A stretch of 64,000 nucleotides of DNA, from positions 186,001-250,000 of the forward strand of contig JAQWQC010000006.1 of assembly GCA_029245025.1 (NCBI GenBank), read 5' to 3'. This document shows, one piece after another, positions 37,282 to 47,397 of the stretch (its first letter is position 1; the number at the start of each line of letters is the position of its first letter). The position numbers were made by a program, and so were the translations under genes. The notes beneath the pieces are model-generated. The model did no database searches. It was not told where the DNA came from and saw nothing but the letters and a program-made list of their open reading frames with translations. The stretch comes from Rhodospirillaceae bacterium. GTDB taxonomy: Bacteria; Pseudomonadota; Alphaproteobacteria; Rhodospirillales; Rhodospirillaceae.

Positions 37282-38565
37282 ATGACAGAAAAGCAATCAG
37301 ATTTTACTACTGTGCTCGGGCAGATCAGTGGCACACCACTGCTGATTTTTGCAATCTGCATGACCGGTCAGACACTCTCCAATTTCGACCAGTCCCTATT
37401 CAGTTATGCCATACCCGGAATCATGGTGACGTTCGACGTGGGACTGTCCGCTATTGGCGGGATTCTCTCTGTCTCATTTGTGTTTGCCGCTATCACCACA
37501 GTGACCATCGGTGTCGCTGCTGACCGCTTCGGTCGCCGCAGGCTTTTTATTTTCTGTCTGGCAATGTCCGCGCTGTTGGTTGGTGTGCATGCCCTTGCAC
37601 CAACCATCATCACCCTAACGATCGTCCGCGCCTGCGCCTTTGGATTGAGCGCGGGGATTCTCCCGTTGATCAACGCCTATATGGCGGAGGCAGCCCCGGC
37701 GCGTGTGCGCGGAGTTATGACTGGCCTCTTGCAGACGGGATATGCCCTTGGGTGGTTTCTCGCAGCACTCATTGGGGCACCCATTCTAGAAGCATACGGC
37801 TGGCGCTATATTTTTCTACCAGCTTTGGCGGTGATCCCCTTGGCCTTTATCATTGCGCGCGCCCTGCCCGAATCTGCGCGTTTTGTCGCGCAAACCAACG
37901 AGCATGTTGGCGACAAGAGCCGTGTTTGGGATCTTTCGGCCTGGACAGAAAAACCGAAAGTGCTGTGGGAACCGGCCCTACGCAATCGCACAATTTGGTG
38001 CTGGCTTCTGTTTTTCTTTCAAGGCGGGGCCTATGCCGGCACAGCATTCTATTTCCCTACGTTCTTTAGCCAGGTTCATGGCTATACAGAAAGAGAAGCA
38101 GCAGAGATTGTTGGTCTCTCTTATGGCATTGGCGCAATCGGCTATATCACAGTCGCCATTGTCGGAGAATTTATCATGACCCGGCGCAACACGGTGTTGG
38201 TGTGTATGGTTGTGGGAACGGCAGCGCTCGCCGGATTGATTTGGATTCCTCAGACGTACAGCCAGAACGTGCTTTGGTTTGGCGCCATGACCATGACATT
38301 TTATGCCTCGGCCTCAGCGATGTGGGCGCTGGCGGCAGAAATGTTCCCCACCCGGGCTAGGGCCACCGCATCGGGTGTCATGCTCGCGGGTGTGCTTTTG
38401 TCTTTCGCCGTGTTCCCCCTTGGTGTGGCTTACCTGGTTGAATCAATCAGCTGGCAGACAGCCTTCACGTTGGCTGCAGTGCCCGCAGCCGCCATAGCAA
38501 CGCTGGCCGCAGCCATGCTACCGAACCTGAAATCTGGTTTAGATATTGACGAGATTGCGGTTTAG
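37282..38565 (+). CDS. MFS transporter
   Basis: 12-TM profile; GVAADRFGRRRLFIFCLAMSALLVG motif; AEAAPARVRGVMTGLLQTGYALGWFLAALIGAPILEAYGWR. Confidence 0.9.
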   Translation: MTEKQSDFTTVLGQISGTPLLIFAICMTGQTLSNFDQSLFSYAIPGIMVTFDVGLSAIGGILSVSFVFAAITTVTIGVAADRFGRRRLFIFCLAMSALLVGVHALAPTIITLTIVRACAFGLSAGILPLINAYMAEAAPARVRGVMTGLLQTGYALGWFLAALIGAPILEAYGWRYIFLPALAVIPLAFIIARALPESARFVAQTNEHVGDKSRVWDLSAWTEKPKVLWEPALRNRTIWCWLLFFFQGGAYAGTAFYFPTFFSQVHGYTEREAAEIVGLSYGIGAIGYITVAIVGEFIMTRRNTVLVCMVVGTAALAGLIWIPQTYSQNVLWFGAMTMTFYASASAMWALAAEMFPTRARATASGVMLAGVLLSFAVFPLGVAYLVESISWQTAFTLAAVPAAAIATLAAAMLPNLKSGLDIDEIAV

Positions 38566-39857
38566 TCGAGCAGCCCACCGTACAGCGACGCACGCAACGC
38601 CATTTCAAGGTCATCCTGGCCTGGTCCGAGATATTGAGTCATCGCGACAGCAACGAGATCGTTCTCAGGGTCAACGAAGAACGTGGTGTTGGCAAAGCCA
38701 TCCCATTTGAATTCCCCCTGCCCACCACCGACGGTGTGCGCCTGTTCATCAATACGAACCCCGATGCTGAGACCCCAGCCGTAACCGTTCAATCGTGTCC
38801 AGGGATCATTCTCTGTAAACCGTCCCTGAGCATACCAATTGAGTGGCCCCTGCTCCGGTGTCAGATGATTACGCGTCATCAAGGCCACTGTTTCGGGCTT
38901 AAGAATACGCACACCATCAAGTTCACCTCCGTTAAGGAGCATCTGGGCGAAGCGCAAATAATCAATGGCGGTACCGACCAACCCGCCACCGCCCGAGAAG
39001 ATTTTCGAACCGGCAGGATAGTTAGTGCTCAACGGTGCCCGGGCAGTGGCATCGACGAGGCTGCCGTTCTCTCCGGGGGCATAAATCTTGGCAAGGCGGT
39101 GAAACTGATCGTCGGCGACCTGGAATCCCATGTCTTCCAACCCAAGAGGGCCAAAAAGACGTTGTTGTAAAAATTCTTCGTAGGGCTGACCCGACCAGAC
39201 TTCAACTAAACGGCCAAGGACATCGCCAGAAAATCCGTAGTACCAATGAGTCCCTGGCTGAAATAGCAGAGGTCGGGTGGCGAGGTAATCAACGCCCTCT
39301 TCAATCGTGAGGCCAGGTGAGAGAATCTGTTCGAAACCAACCTTGAACGACGGATCATAGTCAAAGGGATAACCCAGACCCGATGTGTATGTCAGTAGAT
39401 GACGGACCGTGAGTGGGGTGCGCTGCGGCTCAGTCGCTGTGGGATCGTTCTGACGATCTTTCAGAACCGGAGTCTCAGCAAAGGCCGGGATGAACTTAGA
39501 TACGGGATCATCTAAATCGAAGGCACCCTCTTCATACAAAGATAAAACCGCCACGGCTGTCATTGCACGGGTCATGGAATGCAAACGAAACAAGGTATCG
39601 GTTTGCATGGGTAGATTATTTTCGATGTCGCGCAGACCACTCGCTTTGTGACGAACGAGCTTGCCGTCCTTGGCGACGGCCCAGACCACACCAGACCGAC
39701 GACCCGTTTCCACCAAAGCGGTCATCGAAGAATCGAGATGGGTCATGACATAGGATGAGAGCCCGACATCAAGCGGGGCAACCTCGTCCATCGCCATCGA
39801 TGGCGACCCAAATACGATGAGAGCTGAAAGTGAAGTGGTTGCGAAACGAATTGTCAT
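38562..39857 (-). CDS. Beta-lactamase-fold serine hydrolase family protein (SMTR motif)
   Basis: DTLFRLHSMTRAMTAVAVLSLYEEGAFDLDDPVSKFIPAF; VRHLLTYTSGLGYPFDYDP; FSGGGGLVGTAIDYLRFAQMLLNGGELDGVRIL. Confidence 0.87.
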   Translation of the reverse strand: MTIRFATTSLSALIVFGSPSMAMDEVAPLDVGLSSYVMTHLDSSMTALVETGRRSGVVWAVAKDGKLVRHKASGLRDIENNLPMQTDTLFRLHSMTRAMTAVAVLSLYEEGAFDLDDPVSKFIPAFAETPVLKDRQNDPTATEPQRTPLTVRHLLTYTSGLGYPFDYDPSFKVGFEQILSPGLTIEEGVDYLATRPLLFQPGTHWYYGFSGDVLGRLVEVWSGQPYEEFLQQRLFGPLGLEDMGFQVADDQFHRLAKIYAPGENGSLVDATARAPLSTNYPAGSKIFSGGGGLVGTAIDYLRFAQMLLNGGELDGVRILKPETVALMTRNHLTPEQGPLNWYAQGRFTENDPWTRLNGYGWGLSIGVRIDEQAHTVGGGQGEFKWDGFANTTFFVDPENDLVAVAMTQYLGPGQDDLEMALRASLYGGLLD

Positions 39858-39861
39858 TGGT

Positions 39862-41148
39862 TTATTCCGCCAACGCACCATAAACCCCTTCACGCAACCG
39901 GAAGACCAGTTCATCTGCGGTGGATCCGAGATACTGGGTCATAGCGACCGCGACAATGTTTTCTGTAGGGTCAAAGAAATACGTAGTGTTGGCCAAACCG
40001 CCCCACACCAAATCTCCAGTCGAGCCGGGAACCGTATGCACCGCGTCGGCCAACCGCACGCCAATGCCGAGCCCCCAGCCATAGCCGCTAAACGGCCGCG
40101 GGGGGTTAAAGCCGTCACCGAAAGAAACCGTGCCTTGCGTAGGCGTCAACGCGTTGGTGCCCATGGCCGCAACCGTCCCAGCCTTCAACACCCGTACACC
40201 ATCTAACTCGCCGCCATTGAGAATCATCTGGCCGAAGCGAAGATAGTCGGGAACGGTCGACACTAAACCACCACCGGCAGAGAACATGGTTCCTGGTTTT
40301 GTATAGGTGCTTGACGCCGGCGCCGATACCGCAGTGAGCGCCCCGCCGTCGCCCGGTCCGTAGACAAGCGCCAAACGATCATTCGATCCGCGCTGCACCC
40401 AGTACCCTGTGTCTCTCATGCCGATGCGTTTGAGCAGTCGGCGATCAAGAAAATCGTTGAACGCGCGACCAGATACCACCTCGGCCAGGGCGCCAAGAAC
40501 ATCAGAATGAAATCCATATATCCAGCGTTCGCCAGGCTGCGCCAACAATGGATACTTTGCGAACTTGTCGATCATGTCGCTGAGATTTCCGTCAAGAGAC
40601 AGGATGTCGCGTTGCTCCATCCCTTCACCGGCCGGCCAATCCCGGGCATAACCAAGACCTGCTGTGTAATTGAACAAGTGGCGGACTGTCATTGGCGGGT
40701 TCTGAGGAACAGTTTTGATAACGCGGTCTCGACTCAGCTCAGCGATCACCGGCATGTCCGCAATTTCCGGGAGATAGTTTGCGACAGGGTCATCGAGCCC
40801 GACCTTGCCGTCGTCGACCAATGTCAGAATAGCAGCGGCAGTAACAGCGCGGGTTTGCGAGTAAAGCCGAAAGACCGTGTCGGTCTCCATCGGTAAACCG
40901 GCCTCTATATTCCGTTGTCCGTAGGCTTCGAGCTGAACCAGTTTTCCGTCTTTTAGAACTCCCCAGACGACACCGGCGCGCAGACCCTCATCGACCAAAC
41001 CACGCATGCTCGCCGACAGCGCTTCAAGTCCCTCGGCGGTCATGCCGACACTCTCTGGCGTCGCCGTTGGTAGCGATTCCTCTGCTACAACGGATAGAGG
41101 CATCCCGACGCAAAGAGATAACAAACCAGCTGCAACAAAGTGTTTCAT
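39862..41148 (-). CDS. Beta-lactamase-fold serine hydrolase family protein (SQTR motif), paralogue of neighbour
   Basis: DTVFRLYSQTRAVTAAAILTLVDDGKVGLDDPVANYLPEI; VRHLFNYTAGLGYARDWP; FSAGGGLVSTVPDYLRFGQMILNGGELDGVRVL. Confidence 0.87.
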   Translation of the reverse strand: MKHFVAAGLLSLCVGMPLSVVAEESLPTATPESVGMTAEGLEALSASMRGLVDEGLRAGVVWGVLKDGKLVQLEAYGQRNIEAGLPMETDTVFRLYSQTRAVTAAAILTLVDDGKVGLDDPVANYLPEIADMPVIAELSRDRVIKTVPQNPPMTVRHLFNYTAGLGYARDWPAGEGMEQRDILSLDGNLSDMIDKFAKYPLLAQPGERWIYGFHSDVLGALAEVVSGRAFNDFLDRRLLKRIGMRDTGYWVQRGSNDRLALVYGPGDGGALTAVSAPASSTYTKPGTMFSAGGGLVSTVPDYLRFGQMILNGGELDGVRVLKAGTVAAMGTNALTPTQGTVSFGDGFNPPRPFSGYGWGLGIGVRLADAVHTVPGSTGDLVWGGLANTTYFFDPTENIVAVAMTQYLGSTADELVFRLREGVYGALAE

Positions 41149-41157
41149 GTCTTGGTC

Positions 41158-42642
41158 CTAGCCAAAGCGTTCCATGATTTCGAAGGCGGCACGTTCGCCA
41201 GATTTGGCGGCGGCTTCCATGCCGTTTTCAATGCTGCGTGTCTGCTCACCGGCGAGGTGGAGGCGGTCATGGGGCTTAGCCATAACATCGGCCCATTCCC
41301 CGACCTGACCTGCCTCAAATACATGGCGACAACATCCAGACGCCGAGTGCTTGGCCCAAGAATGGACCTTGATTACTTTGAGCTTACCTTTCGACGCCGG
41401 GCGAATACGAGCCATGCTATCGACGACAAATTCTCCAACAGACTCTGAAGGTAATTGGTCGAGGCGGAAGGCTGCATTGCCGTTGACCCAGCAATCCATT
41501 CCGATGATCTCGCCTTCTTCGTTGCTGCGGGCAAAGACGCGCTCAATAGCCGTATCCGTGTAAAGGCCGGCTTCGCCGATATCATCTTCCCAGAACGGTT
41601 CTGTGGGTTCCATGAACACCCGTACCGTATTGCCGTGGGCCGACTGCCGGATCGCGTCTTTTTGCCGTCCTTCAAAGTGTGGGAAGACTTCAATATTGCG
41701 CAACACGGAGAACGGAACCGCAGACACCACATACTTGGATTGGAATCGACTCCCGTCGACCGTCTTCACTTCCACATCGTCGCCCGTCATCGATATAGAT
41801 CGCACAGGCTGGTTGAGGCGCACTTCGCCTTTTAACGCGCCGGCCATTGCTTCACACAATCGCTGGGTGCCGCCCACAACTTCACTGAATTCAAAACCGT
41901 CATCTTCAGTGCTCGCACCGTAGGTCGCGCGTGTATTTTGGTTGTTCGTATTGGCGATGCCCCATTGCAGGCGTTTGATATCTCGCAAGTACGCCAAGGC
42001 AGAACCGGTAGAGAGGCTAAACACGTTCATGGTGATGCTGGCGAGGCGTAACGCCTCTTCAGAAGCACCCTTATTTATCATGTACCGCGCAATCGACACG
42101 TCGAGATGCGCTTGTTCAGCTTCTGTCCAACTCTCGACATCCGGAAGCGGATTGTTGTTTGAGAGATAGAAAAACTCCATCGCACCTGGCTGAATATTTC
42201 GTTCAGCGCCAACGGTCTTATTCACTTTGGCATTTGGCCAGTCAGCCGAAGACACCAGCTCACCCCTGACATAGTTGCCCATAGCTATGCGACCCGGCGG
42301 CGACATCAAAGGCACACCCAGACGATCGGCTAAGTCACGCACCCGGGCATAGTAAGGACCAATGGTCTGGCCACCGGCGTTGGTCGGACCCGCAGGAAAA
42401 TCAAAGGTACGTGTTCGACCACCGACGTAGTCCGCAGCCTCGAGAACGATGACGCTGTATCCTTCGGATTCAAGATTTAGAGCCGCATTCAAACCCGCAA
42501 GGCCAGCACCAACAACGATGACGTCTGCCGATTCAAAGGCAAAGGCTTTACGGCCTAATAACGGTAACGACGCTGCTGCACCTAAGGTCGCATTGAAACT
42601 GCGGCGACTGAGCGCGCGTTTAGAAAGTGTAGTGCGTGTCAT
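41158..42642 (-). CDS. Flavin monoamine oxidase family protein (FAD-dependent)
   Basis: DVIVVGAGLAGLNAALNLESEGYSVIVLEAADYVGGRTRTFDFPAGPTNAGGQTIGPYYARVRDLADRLG; C-terminal HLAGEQTRSIENGMEAAAKSGERAAFEI. Confidence 0.92.
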   Translation of the reverse strand: MTRTTLSKRALSRRSFNATLGAAASLPLLGRKAFAFESADVIVVGAGLAGLNAALNLESEGYSVIVLEAADYVGGRTRTFDFPAGPTNAGGQTIGPYYARVRDLADRLGVPLMSPPGRIAMGNYVRGELVSSADWPNAKVNKTVGAERNIQPGAMEFFYLSNNNPLPDVESWTEAEQAHLDVSIARYMINKGASEEALRLASITMNVFSLSTGSALAYLRDIKRLQWGIANTNNQNTRATYGASTEDDGFEFSEVVGGTQRLCEAMAGALKGEVRLNQPVRSISMTGDDVEVKTVDGSRFQSKYVVSAVPFSVLRNIEVFPHFEGRQKDAIRQSAHGNTVRVFMEPTEPFWEDDIGEAGLYTDTAIERVFARSNEEGEIIGMDCWVNGNAAFRLDQLPSESVGEFVVDSMARIRPASKGKLKVIKVHSWAKHSASGCCRHVFEAGQVGEWADVMAKPHDRLHLAGEQTRSIENGMEAAAKSGERAAFEIMERFG

Positions 42643-42656
42643 GGAAGAGAGTCCTT

Positions 42657-44123
42657 TTATGCAGTGCGTTCCAGAATCTCGAAAGCGGCACGCTCTCCAG
42701 ATTCCATTGCAGATTCCATACCGATCTCGAGACGGCGCGTGTGCTCACCAGCAAAGTGTAGACGATGATGCGGCTTAATCATGTCATGAGCAAAGCGCGT
42801 GACCTGCCCTGGCCCATAAGAATGTCGGCAGCCCGAGACAAAATTGTATTGCGGCCATGAGTGTACGCCAGTGACTTCGATCTTGCCCTTGGTTGACGGC
42901 CGAAGACGTTCAATCTCGCTGACAACAAATTCGCCGCGTTCTTTCGGCGGCAACTGATCGAGGCGCTCACCTTTCTTTCCGGTTCCCACCGCAACCAGCC
43001 GATCACGACTGCCGTCGTATCCGAAAGGCTGTCGCACGATATTGAGAGGGCCATCAGACCAGAGGGACGCATCCATACCATCCTGTTCCCAGAACGGCTC
43101 TCCCTTCAAACGCATATGGACCTGGGTGTTGGTGGCATACGGCATGTGGCGCACAGCCGCCGCCTGTTCGCCACCCAAAGACGGTGTAATTGAAACGCGA
43201 CGCAACGGACCAAACGGAATCGCGGAGATGACGAAATCAGATTGGTGGCGCGTTCCATCCAAACACAGGATGTCGGCCCCAGAATCTGACATGTCGATCG
43301 ACGTGACAATTTTATTCAGCAAAACAGCGTCACCGAGGTGTCGGGCCATGGCTTCGGGTAGACGGGATGTCCCGCCAACCACGTGCGCACTGGCTAACGC
43401 ATACTGCTCAAATCGGTCCTTGCCCTGAGTATCACCGGCGCCAGTCATCAAACGTCCACGTGTCGCTTCTTGAAATAGTGTGAGCAGCGACACATTCCAC
43501 GCATCTGGCGCAACTAGCCCCGCGTTTACGATACGCATTCCCTCTTCTGAAATTCCTTTTTCGATCAACCACTCAGCTAGTGGGATATCGAAGCGCGCTG
43601 CGTCGGGCTCGAGCCAATCATCAAACCCTTCGAAGGGATTGTATTTGCCCATGTAGAAGCCTTGCATAGCCGACGGTAAGACGGCTCGCTCCGCGCCGAC
43701 CGTTTTATTGAGATCATGGCCTTCCCAGTCTTCTTTTCGGATGAGCGTATCGCCAATGGCAAACGTAAACGGCGCGTTGATGTTCGACCCTTGTGAGATT
43801 TCGACGCCGAGCCTATGGACCATATCCCTGATGCGGGCATAGTAAGGACCAATCTGGGAGGCACCGAGTTCTGGGGTGCCGTAGATATGATCTGCCGTGA
43901 AGGCGCGCCCACCGACGCGATTGTTAGCCTCAAGAACGGTAACACTCAGCCCCTCGTCCGCCAGCAGGATGGCCGCGTTTAGCCCGGCAAACCCAGCGCC
44001 AATGATTGTCACGTCGCTGCGCTCGGCAGCACGAAGGCGAGGCGACGCCAGCATACTGGCCGAAAAAGCGGTCGCCCCCTGAAGTACGGCGCGACGCGTA
44101 GGCTTACTCCGTGATCTCGTCAT
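42657..44123 (-). CDS. Flavin monoamine oxidase family protein, paralogue of neighbour
   Basis: DVTIIGAGFAGLNAAILLADEGLSVTVLEANNRVGGRAFT...GASQIGPYYARIRDMVHRLG; HFAGEHTRRLEIGMESAMESGERAAFEIL. Confidence 0.92.
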   Translation of the reverse strand: MTRSRSKPTRRAVLQGATAFSASMLASPRLRAAERSDVTIIGAGFAGLNAAILLADEGLSVTVLEANNRVGGRAFTADHIYGTPELGASQIGPYYARIRDMVHRLGVEISQGSNINAPFTFAIGDTLIRKEDWEGHDLNKTVGAERAVLPSAMQGFYMGKYNPFEGFDDWLEPDAARFDIPLAEWLIEKGISEEGMRIVNAGLVAPDAWNVSLLTLFQEATRGRLMTGAGDTQGKDRFEQYALASAHVVGGTSRLPEAMARHLGDAVLLNKIVTSIDMSDSGADILCLDGTRHQSDFVISAIPFGPLRRVSITPSLGGEQAAAVRHMPYATNTQVHMRLKGEPFWEQDGMDASLWSDGPLNIVRQPFGYDGSRDRLVAVGTGKKGERLDQLPPKERGEFVVSEIERLRPSTKGKIEVTGVHSWPQYNFVSGCRHSYGPGQVTRFAHDMIKPHHRLHFAGEHTRRLEIGMESAMESGERAAFEILERTA

Positions 44124-44302
44124 GATGCTCTCTATATCTGGACTTGGTCTTGTGGGATCATGCTTTCTCAGCCCTCACAGTGGCAACAGCGCATGGGGTA
44201 AAACCGTCACCCAGTGGTCGGGCTTTAGATGCCGGTTGGCGGTTCTAGTCTATCAGGGTTCTGTGCCATCGCTAATGTACTTGATATGAAGGCCTTAACC
44301 CT

Positions 44303-45553
44303 GTGACCACAGATGACGATGCTCAATCATCGACCAGCATTTGGTCTCTGTTGCGGCTCCCCCTGTTTCGATGGATTTGGATTGGCATTTGTCTGTCCAA
44401 CCTCGGCTATTGGATGCAAACCATCACGGCCGCTTGGCTGATGAAGGACTGGACCAATGGCGACCCGATCCTCGTGTCCCTGGTGCAAACGGCTTACTTT
44501 TTACCAACGGTCCTGCTGATCGTCGCTTCGGGCACCTTGGCTGATACATTTGATCGACGACGTCTGCTCATTCTAGCCAACACCTGGATGATGATCGCAG
44601 CAGCAGCCCTCGCTGTACTTATTTTCTTGGGCAACACAGACCCGATCATGTTGCTAGCATTGTCTGGTTTGTTGGCCGTTGGTTTTGCCCTCAATCAACC
44701 AACCCAGTCGGCCGTTGTGCCCGAGATCGTCGGAATAAAAAATGTGCCCTACGCCGTTAGTCTATATAGCGTCGCCAATAATGGTGCGCGTGTATTGGGA
44801 CCTGGTATTGCGGGTGTGCTGATTCCTGTCATCGGCGGAGCGGCCGTGATCGGCATAAACGCCACGACCTATGTCTTCTTGCTCGCTGTTCTTATTTGGT
44901 GGCGGCGCACCCCGCGAGCCGCAGATGTATCTGGTGAAACGTTCATGACTGCCATGGCCACCGGCTTCCGGTTTGTGCGCCAGTCCGACCGGTTCCGAAC
45001 CGTCATGCTGCGCGGTGGACTCTTTTTTGCCGTCACTTCAATTATTCTTGCGATGATGCCGATGCTGGTTCCCAATTCAGCAGACTATGGTCTGGTCTTT
45101 GGCTGCTTTGGTATGGGTGCAATTATTGGAGCGCTAAATTATGGGCGCTTATCAAATCGATACTCGCGCAACTCGATTGTACTCGGAGCCATCATTATCC
45201 ATGCGGTCATGCTGGTACTGCTGTCCGCGACTGACAATTCTATTGCCATGGGTGCGATACTGCTTATCGCAGGCACGGCATGGTTTTTTGTAATGTCAGC
45301 TTTACAGATCTCAGCACAGTTGATTCTTCCCAACGAGGTCCGTGGTCGTGGAATCGCTATATTGAATATGACTTTGATGACCGGCTATGCGTTGGGTAGT
45401 CCTGTCTGGGGGACAGTGGCTGCCTTTACTTCGCCTCGTGCCAGCATGTTGATTGCTGGCTGTTTGTCGATGGTGTTTTTGGCGTTGACGTTCAGAATGC
45501 CATTTCCGCAGGATTCGGATTCACCATCTGACAACACGGACTACGTTAAGTAG
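44303..45553 (+). CDS. MFS transporter (DHA3/enterobactin-exporter-like)
   Basis: LFRWIWIGICLSNLGYWMQTITAAWLM; ASGTLADTFDRRRLLILANTWMM; NQPTQSAVVPEIVG. Confidence 0.9.
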   Translation: MTTDDDAQSSTSIWSLLRLPLFRWIWIGICLSNLGYWMQTITAAWLMKDWTNGDPILVSLVQTAYFLPTVLLIVASGTLADTFDRRRLLILANTWMMIAAAALAVLIFLGNTDPIMLLALSGLLAVGFALNQPTQSAVVPEIVGIKNVPYAVSLYSVANNGARVLGPGIAGVLIPVIGGAAVIGINATTYVFLLAVLIWWRRTPRAADVSGETFMTAMATGFRFVRQSDRFRTVMLRGGLFFAVTSIILAMMPMLVPNSADYGLVFGCFGMGAIIGALNYGRLSNRYSRNSIVLGAIIIHAVMLVLLSATDNSIAMGAILLIAGTAWFFVMSALQISAQLILPNEVRGRGIAILNMTLMTGYALGSPVWGTVAAFTSPRASMLIAGCLSMVFLALTFRMPFPQDSDSPSDNTDYVK

Positions 45554-46337
45554 AGTCAGGTAAAGATTTTTTCCAACTCGCGATTTCGCTGCCCATCTTA
45601 TCAGCCGCTTCGCGCATATCGTCGGCATACCGTTCGACAGCTTGCTGCAAGGTCATTGCTGTTGTGTAGAAGCGAGCAGAAATTGTCGCGAAGACTTCGC
45701 CCTGAACCATAATAGGGAAGGCCAGCGCGTTATGGTCAGGGCCGATCACGCGCATACATGCATAGCCCTCATTACGGACTGCCTCGAGTGAACGCCGATA
45801 CAGCTCAATGTTGCTGCCAACACTGGACAACGCTTCTTTATCTTCGGCCAAAGCGAATTCTATCAATTCTTCTCGTTGATGCAGTTCACTAAACGCGAGG
45901 AACGCAGACCCGGACGCCGTGCTTAATAGCGGAATTTGTAGTCCGCCGCGATGCCGGCGAATAGCAAAGGGGCTAATTTCGTCAGTTGTTTCGCGCACCA
46001 GAATATGAGCGCCATTCACTGTTCCGAGCGCCAACGGCCATAGAATTTTCTTGCACAGGTCCACCATTACCGGACGCGCAACTTTTGGAATCCATTCCTC
46101 TTGGTCGTAGCCATGACTCAAAGTACGAACCTGCAGGGTCAGGCGATACTTCTTGTCTTGTTTGTCGCGAAACAGAAAACCGAGAGACTCGAGAGTGCGA
46201 AGTAGTCTAAATGCGGTGGGTCGAGGCAAGTCCGCAAGCTGGCCGACCTGAGTGACAGTCAGTCCGTTGTGACGATTCAGCAACTGAATAATATCCAGAC
46301 CGCGCTCTAAAGCACGCACTGACGATTGTTGTCCCAT
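45546..46337 (-). CDS. IclR family transcriptional regulator
   Basis: SVRALERGLDIIQLLNRHNGLTVTQVGQLADLPRPTAFRLLRTLESLGFL; stop overlaps convergent MFS stop by 8 bp. Confidence 0.9.
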   Translation of the reverse strand: MGQQSSVRALERGLDIIQLLNRHNGLTVTQVGQLADLPRPTAFRLLRTLESLGFLFRDKQDKKYRLTLQVRTLSHGYDQEEWIPKVARPVMVDLCKKILWPLALGTVNGAHILVRETTDEISPFAIRRHRGGLQIPLLSTASGSAFLAFSELHQREELIEFALAEDKEALSSVGSNIELYRRSLEAVRNEGYACMRVIGPDHNALAFPIMVQGEVFATISARFYTTAMTLQQAVERYADDMREAADKMGSEIASWKKSLPDST

Positions 46338-46559
46338 AACTATGTGTCCCTGACGGTCGTTCTACCTGTGGTTCTTATTTGTGCTCACAATGCCGTGGTC
46401 ACCTAGAGACCGCAAGTCCAAGAATGTCCGTATAGTAGCCAGTTAGCGAGCTGGATCACTATGTGAACTTACAAAGAACGGCTTAAACAGGCTGTTTTTG
46501 CCCGCCGTAGCCATAGAGACATGCCATAACACGCCTTAGGTAGTTTAAGGAGGGAACAA

Positions 46560-47393
46560 TTGGGACAGGTTAGAAGAGCGTTTGCGGATTTAGACGAAGG
46601 TCAGGTCCATTACTGGACATCGCGGACACCGGTTGAGAATTCAGTTCCCGTCGTCGTGCTCCATCCTGGCCCCGGGACCGCCCGCATCCAGGTTCCATTG
46701 CTTGAACACTTGAGCGAAACCAGAACTGTAATCGCCCCAGACCTAATGGGCATGGGCGACTCAGCTGCTCCACCTCATCCAGCAAATGACCCACCTGAGA
46801 TCGATTACTACTCAGATGCGGTTAAACGGTTTCTCGATGTATTAGGCATTGAAACCTTTGATCTGTACGGGTCGTCTTTAGGCGGGCGTGTGGCAATTGA
46901 TCTTGCGGTTAATCATCCCGATCGGGTGCGCCGTCTCATGCTTGGCCAAGCTCGTATTTTAAAAGGGCAGAACCACGCCGACTTCGCTACTCGACACGCA
47001 CCAAAGGTTGAGCCCGACCAAAGTGGAGTTTATGTGCAATTTTTGTGGAGCCGGTTGCGCGACCTCTACACATATTTTCCATGGTTTAAACGCAACGCTG
47101 AAAACATGCGTAAAACAAATTTGCCAGACGCCAACCTAATGCACATCGCTTTTATTGAACAAATCAAAATGGCAACCACGCAACACTTGGCGTTCGCCGC
47201 GTACTATCGCTACTCCATCGAAGACAAGCTTAAACAGATCAAAGCGAGATCTTTTGTGAGAGGCGACGAAGTGCTTGCTCTCATACCAGATGCCGTTGAA
47301 TGGGTGCCAGCAATGACCCGCGATCCTCTCACGGCACCCTCTGACGATGTCGCCGCCTATGCGGGTCAGATGGTTAGATTCTTAGACGAATAG
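46560..47393 (+). CDS. Alpha/beta fold hydrolase, TTG start
   Basis: VPVVVLHPGPGTARIQVPLLEHLSETRTVIAPDLMGMGDS...DLYGSSLGGRVAIDLAVNHPDRV; AAGGAGGG Shine-Dalgarno 5 nt before TTG. Confidence 0.85.
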   Translation: MGQVRRAFADLDEGQVHYWTSRTPVENSVPVVVLHPGPGTARIQVPLLEHLSETRTVIAPDLMGMGDSAAPPHPANDPPEIDYYSDAVKRFLDVLGIETFDLYGSSLGGRVAIDLAVNHPDRVRRLMLGQARILKGQNHADFATRHAPKVEPDQSGVYVQFLWSRLRDLYTYFPWFKRNAENMRKTNLPDANLMHIAFIEQIKMATTQHLAFAAYYRYSIEDKLKQIKARSFVRGDEVLALIPDAVEWVPAMTRDPLTAPSDDVAAYAGQMVRFLDE

Positions 47394-47397
47394 CGCC

